DNA of 37,226 nucleotides from positions 1-37,226 of the forward strand of contig WRCR01000002.1 in the NCBI GenBank assembly GCA_009783865.1, read 5' to 3'. Position 1 is the stretch's first letter, and every line of letters begins with the position of its first letter. The notes beneath the pieces were generated by a model. The model made no database searches and was not told the DNA's origin. It worked only from the letters and a program-made list of their open reading frames with translations. Below are positions 33,048-37,226 of this stretch, piece after piece. Position numbers and translations under genes: made by a program. The stretch comes from Planctomycetaceae bacterium (GTDB taxonomy: Bacteria; Planctomycetota; Planctomycetia; Pirellulales; Thermoguttaceae).

Positions 33048-34472
33048 TTATTCCGCGAACACTTCCGCCGCTTTTTGTCCGCTGATGACAGCACCTTCCA
33101 TCGTTGCGGGCAAACCGGTCTGCGTCCAATCACCTGCCAATGCCAAGTTGCAAAACGGCGTTTGCTGCGTCGGACGCGCCGAATAAACGGCAACCGTCGG
33201 TGCAAATGCTGCCTCGAAATATGTAGTCACCCGACTGTGCAAAACCTTGAACGGTTCCTGCCCTTCTGAAGAAAACACCGTCGGAAAAGAAGCCGACAAC
33301 TGCTGCAAAACCTTTTCAACAACAGCACCGCTGCCTTTTGCCGTCAACTCTTCGTCTGACAGCAGCCGGTGCGCTGCACTTATCGTAATTGTATGTTTAT
33401 AACCGGCGGTATTGTTCTTTGCCGAATGACAAACGAGAAATTGACCGGCACCGTTCAAAAGAACTGCTACGGACTGCGGAGGAGGAAGAATCGGACGATT
33501 CAAATAAAGATGTACTGTCGTAACTGCTCCTGATTCAAAACGTTCCAACCCCAGTTCGTCAACGTATTCTTCCAGTTCCGAATGATTCAAAATATCTCTT
33601 GCCCGCCATATCGGAACAGCGAGAATAAAATAATCGAAATCAAACGCTTCGCCGCTTGCCGTTTCTAAAGCGAAGACCCTTGCCGGTTCGTTCTCCGCCG
33701 CTTCATTCCAATAGAGACGTTTCACTCTGCTGAAATAGTGAACCGGTATGCCGAGTTGCTGTAACTTTTCCGCAACGGCTGTATGATAAATCTGTTTCAG
33801 CGGAGCCGCCGGTATTTGAAACGAAAGCGGACAGCCGGTGAAAAACGTTCCGTGAACGACATCGGCAACCGCCTGCACGCAAACGCTGTCTATTGTTTCG
33901 CATAAAGCACTCAATACCATCGGCTGCCAGAACGAATTGATACATGCGTTTGAAACCTTGTGTTCTGCAAGAAAAGCGGCGAAACATTTTTTGTGCTGTT
34001 CGTTTTGTTTTGCAGAGAAAGTTCCTAACTTCTTAAGCAAGGACAGCGTTTTGATTCTTTCACTGAAAGAGATAAACGGAAACCGAAGAAACGCAAACAA
34101 GTATTTCCAGCGGTGCGGCAAGAAGGGGAAAGGATGCAGCGCATATTGTTTTCCCGCCCGATTAACGAAGGAGAGCGGACTGGAAACGAAAAATTGTTCG
34201 AGTGATAATCGGCTGTGCAGACCGGCAAGTTCTGTGTTGCAGTTCATTGAGACGTGCTGTCCGTTGTCAATTTCATCGGTAAAGCCCGGCACAGAAAAGG
34301 AAGAAAGACGACCGCCGAGAGTTCCCGACCATTCGAAGATTTCCGGTGTGAACCCCAGCCGCTGTGCGTGTTCAGCCGCAGCGATGCCGGACAATCCACC
34401 GCCGATAATTGCCAACCGGCGGCTATGCGGTGCTGATGTATTCCGATTATTATTGGGCTGACTTATCGACAA
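33048..34472 (-). CDS. hpnE: Hydroxysqualene dehydroxylase / squalene-associated FAD-dependent desaturase
   Basis: Acts in squalene formation by the HpnCDE route (hydroxysqualene to squalene), feeding hopanoid or sterol synthesis. 474 residues. FAD-binding RRLAIIGGGLSGIAAAEHA at about 18-36, acidic residue at the end of strand 2 (EIFEWSG), the GGRLSS motif, DEIDNGQHV, and a C-terminal FAD motif LALAGDWTQTGLPATMEGAVISG. The start is a TTG (34470-34472) with GGAAA a few nt before; no ATG lies between it and the FAD motif. It begins 16 bp after the RluB stop, so the two are likely cotranscribed. hpnC and hpnD are not in the window. Confidence 0.88.
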   Translation of the reverse strand: MSISQPNNNRNTSAPHSRRLAIIGGGLSGIAAAEHAQRLGFTPEIFEWSGTLGGRLSSFSVPGFTDEIDNGQHVSMNCNTELAGLHSRLSLEQFFVSSPLSFVNRAGKQYALHPFPFLPHRWKYLFAFLRFPFISFSERIKTLSLLKKLGTFSAKQNEQHKKCFAAFLAEHKVSNACINSFWQPMVLSALCETIDSVCVQAVADVVHGTFFTGCPLSFQIPAAPLKQIYHTAVAEKLQQLGIPVHYFSRVKRLYWNEAAENEPARVFALETASGEAFDFDYFILAVPIWRARDILNHSELEEYVDELGLERFESGAVTTVHLYLNRPILPPPQSVAVLLNGAGQFLVCHSAKNNTAGYKHTITISAAHRLLSDEELTAKGSGAVVEKVLQQLSASFPTVFSSEGQEPFKVLHSRVTTYFEAAFAPTVAVYSARPTQQTPFCNLALAGDWTQTGLPATMEGAVISGQKAAEVFAE

Positions 34473-34487
34473 GAGTTTCCGGCTTTG

Positions 34488-35321
34488 TTATCGGTTCTTA
34501 TACCGCTGCGTTTGTTTCTTCGTCTTATTACTCGTTTTATTTCCCGTATTGTTGCGGCGATTATTACATTTTTTTACAGGAAAAGATAGAGGACTCTTCT
34601 GCACGGTATTGATTTCGTTTTTACTTAATAGCCGCCATTCACCGGGAGCGAGTTTGCCGAGCCGGATTGGTCCCACCGCGATTCGGAACAGGGTTTGGAC
34701 TTTATGTCCTAACTTTGCAAGAAGACGGCGGACTTCGCGGTTCATTCCTTCTGTCAAAGTTAAGTCGAGAATCGTACTTTGTTTGTGCTGTCCTTTGATG
34801 ACGCAGTCCGCTGCTTTCGCAAATCCGTCGGAAAGATAAACGCCTTCTTTTAGTTTCTTGACGGTTTCGTATGTTACTTCGCCCGCAACTTGAACCCGAT
34901 ATACTTTCGGAACACCGAATTTCGGATGTGTCAATTTCTGGGAAAACTCGCCGTCATTTGTTGCGAGAATTAAGCCCTCGCTGTCTTTGTCGAGTCGCCC
35001 GATGAGGAAAAGACGACCGAATTTTTCCGGTATTAAATCGATGGTTCTTTGTCTTCCCTGCTGGTCTCTGTCGGTACAGAGATAACCTTTCGGTTTGTAT
35101 AGTGCGAGGTAGACCCTCTTGGAATGTTTCAGGCGTTCGCCGTCGACTTTGATTTCGTCGGTGTCAGGATGAACTTTTGTTCCGAGCGGAACGACATTTC
35201 CGTTGACTTCCACGCGTCCTTGCAGAAGCAGTTCTTCGCATTGTCTTCTGCTTCCGAATCCTGCTGCCGCTAATATTTTTTGGAGCCGCTGCGGTTCAGT
35301 TTGTTCGTTTTTGATTTTCAT
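34488..35321 (-). CDS. rluB: Ribosomal large-subunit pseudouridine synthase, RluB/RsuA family
   Basis: Converts a uridine of 23S rRNA to pseudouridine. 277 residues: S4 RNA-binding domain at about 10-60 (RLQKILAAAGFGSRRQCEEL, VEVNGNVVPLG), then the synthase domain with YKPKGYLCT and the catalytic GRLDKDSEGLIL (Asp111), LTHPKFGVPKVYRV, and LTEGMNREVRRLLAKLGHKV. A Lys/Arg/Asn-rich tail of about 30 residues (KCNNRRNNTGNKTSNKTKK) may be an RNA-binding extension. The ATG overlaps, in another frame, the end of a transposase remnant, so the native upstream region may have been displaced; the ribosome binding site is weak. RluB is preferred to RluF/RsuA by length and motif, but the exact uridine is not decided. 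Confidence 0.85.
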   Translation of the reverse strand: MKIKNEQTEPQRLQKILAAAGFGSRRQCEELLLQGRVEVNGNVVPLGTKVHPDTDEIKVDGERLKHSKRVYLALYKPKGYLCTDRDQQGRQRTIDLIPEKFGRLFLIGRLDKDSEGLILATNDGEFSQKLTHPKFGVPKVYRVQVAGEVTYETVKKLKEGVYLSDGFAKAADCVIKGQHKQSTILDLTLTEGMNREVRRLLAKLGHKVQTLFRIAVGPIRLGKLAPGEWRLLSKNEINTVQKSPLSFPVKKCNNRRNNTGNKTSNKTKKQTQRYKNR

Positions 35322-35427
35322 AGTGTTTTCTGTCTTTCGCTGCCATTTCGTACTCCTCTATGTTTTTTGCCTTTATCAGCGGAAGCAGCGAAGGTACAAC
35401 TAATTTGACGGATTTCTTCTTCAACAT
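35296..35427 (-). pseudogene. Short remnant of PD-(D/E)XK transposase family
   Basis: A 43-codon frame starting at 35427 includes LIKAKNIEEYEMAAK, which matches LIRAKNREEYEMIAKK of the remnant at 1.6-2.1 kb. The DNA match is visible too (TTTCGTACTCCTCT in both). Nothing else of the family remains. It overlaps the rluB start by 26 bp in another frame. Decayed fragment; expression as a small protein cannot be excluded but is unlikely. Confidence 0.55.
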
Positions 35428-35488
35428 AACAACTATTCTACCGCTTCCGGCGGGAAAGGGAATAAGGTAACAAAATTATGTGAGTTTA

Positions 35489-35508
35489 GCGGGGACTAAA
35501 GCCCCCGC
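35489..35508. repeat. GC-rich palindrome overlapping the murJ stop codon
   Basis: On the murJ strand GCGGGGGC-TTTA-GTCCCCGC has an 8-bp stem with one G-T wobble. Its TTTAG contains the murJ stop TAG, so the last codons (RRGL) and stop come from the palindrome. GTTTAGC (35484-35490) marks the far edge. Insertion of the element may have replaced the original end of the gene. Confidence 0.75.
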
Positions 35509-37160
35509 CTCTTTGACTTCGACAATTCATCGCCGCCGAGTATCTTCAAAACCGAAAAATAAACGAGTAAGCCGATGCCGCCGCCGAGTCCAATGTGCGA
35601 AATATCCGACAGCGAATCGTTGCCGGGCAGCGTCTTCATTATCGCCGCAGTTGCGATAAACATAAAAACGCCGGCTGCAAAAGAACGAATCATACAGAGG
35701 AGTATTCCACGAAAATCAATGTGTCCATGTTTCTTTGCGAACAAGAAAAACAGCAGACAGAATTGAAGTATTGCCGAAATGCTGATAGACAACGCCAAGC
35801 CCTTTTCCTTGACCGTGTGAATCAAAACAAGTGCCAGAACAAAATGAAAACCGACGCTGAACAATCCTGTGAGGAACGGTGTCCGTATATCATCGAAGAG
35901 ATAAAATGCCCGAATCATTATCGGCAAAGCACAAAATGCCCAAACGCCGATGCCGAACCAAAATATCATGTCGGCAGTTCTTGCGGTGTCTTCGGCGGTA
36001 AATTGTCCGCGTTGAAACAAAAGATGCGCAAGCCGGTTCGCAAACATCATCAATCCGATTCCAGCCGGTATCGAAAATATCAGCAGAATTCTTATTCCCA
36101 TCGAAAGGTCTTTGCCGAATTGTTTGAAATCCTTCTGTGCAGCATGCTTACTCAACAGCGGATATATCACCGTCATCAAAACGAGACCGATGAGTCCCTG
36201 CGGAAATTCAAAAAGACGTTCACTGAAATACAGTGCCGACACTGCTCCGCTGCGCAGCGGAAACAAAAACAGATTGCCGGTTATCAAACTTGTTGTGCCT
36301 GCCGGTCCCGAAAAAAGCCACGCCAATACTGTTGCGGAGAGCAGCATCAGCGGAACGGACATTAAACCGAAAAGTTGCGGAAAGAAAACTGCGAAGACCG
36401 TTTTTAATTCCGGCATGATTTCCTTGAAATGAAACTCCGGTTTGAAACCGAGTTGCTTCAAACGCCAAAGGAGCAGAAACAGTTGCAGCAGACCGGCAAG
36501 GACAATACTAACGGCAAGGACGCAGCCCTGCGCTGCGGGGTCGGAAGTAAGACGCGGTGCCGCAAAAAGAAGAGCGAAAATCCATATAACGTTCAAGACG
36601 GCGGAAATGAAAGCGGGAAAGGTGAAATGTCCTGCCGTTTGCAATGCTGCTGAAGTGATTGCTACCATACCAACCAAAATGATGAACGGCAGGAGAATCG
36701 CAAAGTAATATGAAACGAGAGAAACCTTGTTGGACTGCTCGAAATAAGAAAAGCCGATGAAGCAGATAATTTCACTGATAAATATCAAGAAACACAAGAC
36801 GACAAATATAATAGTCAGGACGGCGGTTAAAAGTTTTCGTGCTTTTTGTCTGTCCTGATGATAAACTTTGCTGAATACCGGTATGAAACTGACGGAGAGT
36901 GAGCCGTCGCCGAACAATTTTCGTGCAATGTCAGGCAGCCGGAAAGCGGCAACGAAAGCATCTAGAACACCGTTTGCAGATGCGCCGAAGAACGAGGCGG
37001 TGACCATATCCCGCAGCATGCCGAGAAAGCGGCTCAACAACATTCCGAGGAAGACGATGAATGTGCTTCGGAAGAAACTGCGTTTCTTTTTTATATGAGC
37101 GTCTATACGAGCGGCGGGTGAGAACCCGCCGGTGTTATCTTTCATGTTTTCTATCGGCAT
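35496..37160 (-). CDS. murJ: Lipid II flippase MurJ (MviN family)
   Basis: Moves lipid II across the cytoplasmic membrane for peptidoglycan synthesis. 554 residues with about 14 hydrophobic helices, as in MurJ. Family motifs include LLSRFLGMLRDMVTASFFGA at about 41-60, LDAFVAAFRLPDIARKLFGDGSLSVSFIPVF, SSALQT-like TSAALQTAGHF, YFSERLFEFPQGLIGLVLMT, and LLFQRGQFTAEDT. The first 30 residues are unlike the family and include a palindrome-encoded stretch (GGFSPAA, 37112-37131). The start could be ATG 37160 or ATG 37145; neither has a clear ribosome binding site. The stop codon also lies in a palindrome. Presence of MurJ supports a peptidoglycan-containing envelope. Confidence 0.93.
   Translation of the reverse strand: MPIENMKDNTGGFSPAARIDAHIKKKRSFFRSTFIVFLGMLLSRFLGMLRDMVTASFFGASANGVLDAFVAAFRLPDIARKLFGDGSLSVSFIPVFSKVYHQDRQKARKLLTAVLTIIFVVLCFLIFISEIICFIGFSYFEQSNKVSLVSYYFAILLPFIILVGMVAITSAALQTAGHFTFPAFISAVLNVIWIFALLFAAPRLTSDPAAQGCVLAVSIVLAGLLQLFLLLWRLKQLGFKPEFHFKEIMPELKTVFAVFFPQLFGLMSVPLMLLSATVLAWLFSGPAGTTSLITGNLFLFPLRSGAVSALYFSERLFEFPQGLIGLVLMTVIYPLLSKHAAQKDFKQFGKDLSMGIRILLIFSIPAGIGLMMFANRLAHLLFQRGQFTAEDTARTADMIFWFGIGVWAFCALPIMIRAFYLFDDIRTPFLTGLFSVGFHFVLALVLIHTVKEKGLALSISISAILQFCLLFFLFAKKHGHIDFRGILLCMIRSFAAGVFMFIATAAIMKTLPGNDSLSDISHIGLGGGIGLLVYFSVLKILGGDELSKSKRRGL
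37112..37131. repeat. In-frame palindrome in the murJ N-terminus
   Basis: CGGCGGGT-GAGA-ACCCGCCG, a perfect 8-bp stem with a 4-nt loop, is translated in murJ as GGFSPAA near residues 11-17, ahead of the first membrane helix. Same format as the palindromes in the two long DUF1559 leaders. Confidence 0.8.
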
Positions 37161-37226
37161 TGGCGGTGCAATGCGGTTTTGATTCTATTCGCCTCTTGCA
37201 TTTCTTCAGCATATCATATTTTCTGC

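Noticed and set aside
35595-36365. 256-codon plus-strand frame opposite murJ
   Set aside because: Arg/Lys/Gln-rich shadow of a strongly hydrophobic membrane protein; murJ is unambiguous.

Overview
The window looks like chromosomal DNA from a planctomycete (Planctomycetota, probably Pirellulales-like; the family is not determined). The evidence is five DUF1559 prepilin-like proteins with the H-X9-DG motif, a large YTV-repeat protein, a protein resembling the hydrazine synthase alpha subunit, an HpnE-type desaturase, LpxB and an OprP-type porin. No rRNA, tRNA or CRISPR was recognised. Almost everything is on the minus strand; the exceptions are a plus-strand block at about 4.0-8.4 kb and a small gene at 16.6 kb.

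Layout. 0-3.5 kb: mutS interrupted by an in-frame stop, a 5'-truncated PD-(D/E)XK transposase/nuclease remnant, and a CpaB-like pilus protein. 4-8.4 kb: a strong sigma70-like promoter, three tandem DUF1559 genes and a small lipoprotein. 8.4-16.4 kb: a Cys/Tyr-rich YTV-repeat protein, a GlgX-type debranching enzyme and a 1087-residue secreted protein. 16.5-19.8 kb: a small coiled-coil protein, a decayed gene tail and two more DUF1559 genes. 19.9-26 kb: lpxB, then three tandem EcoRI-type adenine methyltransferase genes, two of them fused to an N-terminal GIY-YIG (T5orf172/MUG113-like) nuclease module, then a sulfotransferase. 26-32.8 kb: a Pro/Met-rich secreted protein, a two-gene redox unit (polyferredoxin membrane protein plus beta-propeller/dihaem HzsA-like protein) and a porin. 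33-37.2 kb: hpnE, an RluB-type pseudouridine synthase and murJ.

The most unusual content is the methyltransferase array. All three copies share one leader peptide and an identical 29-bp intergenic spacer. The copy next to lpxB has lost the nuclease module by a clean in-frame deletion and overlaps the lpxB start by ATGA. Neither flank carries a separate restriction enzyme gene. The array could therefore be a single-chain restriction-modification or nuclease-methylase defence system that is diversifying by tandem duplication.

A second layer is a family of short GC-rich palindromes, mostly an 8-bp stem with a 3-5 nt loop. Stem sequence varies from copy to copy while pairing is kept. Many lie at gene 3' ends next to a GTTTAGC motif, and at least three lie in frame inside the N-terminal codons of genes (two DUF1559 leaders and murJ). 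Other repeats are a 48-49 bp tandem hairpin array at 31.1 kb and two copies of a double-hairpin repeat containing ATTCCCGCTTTCGCGGGAAT.
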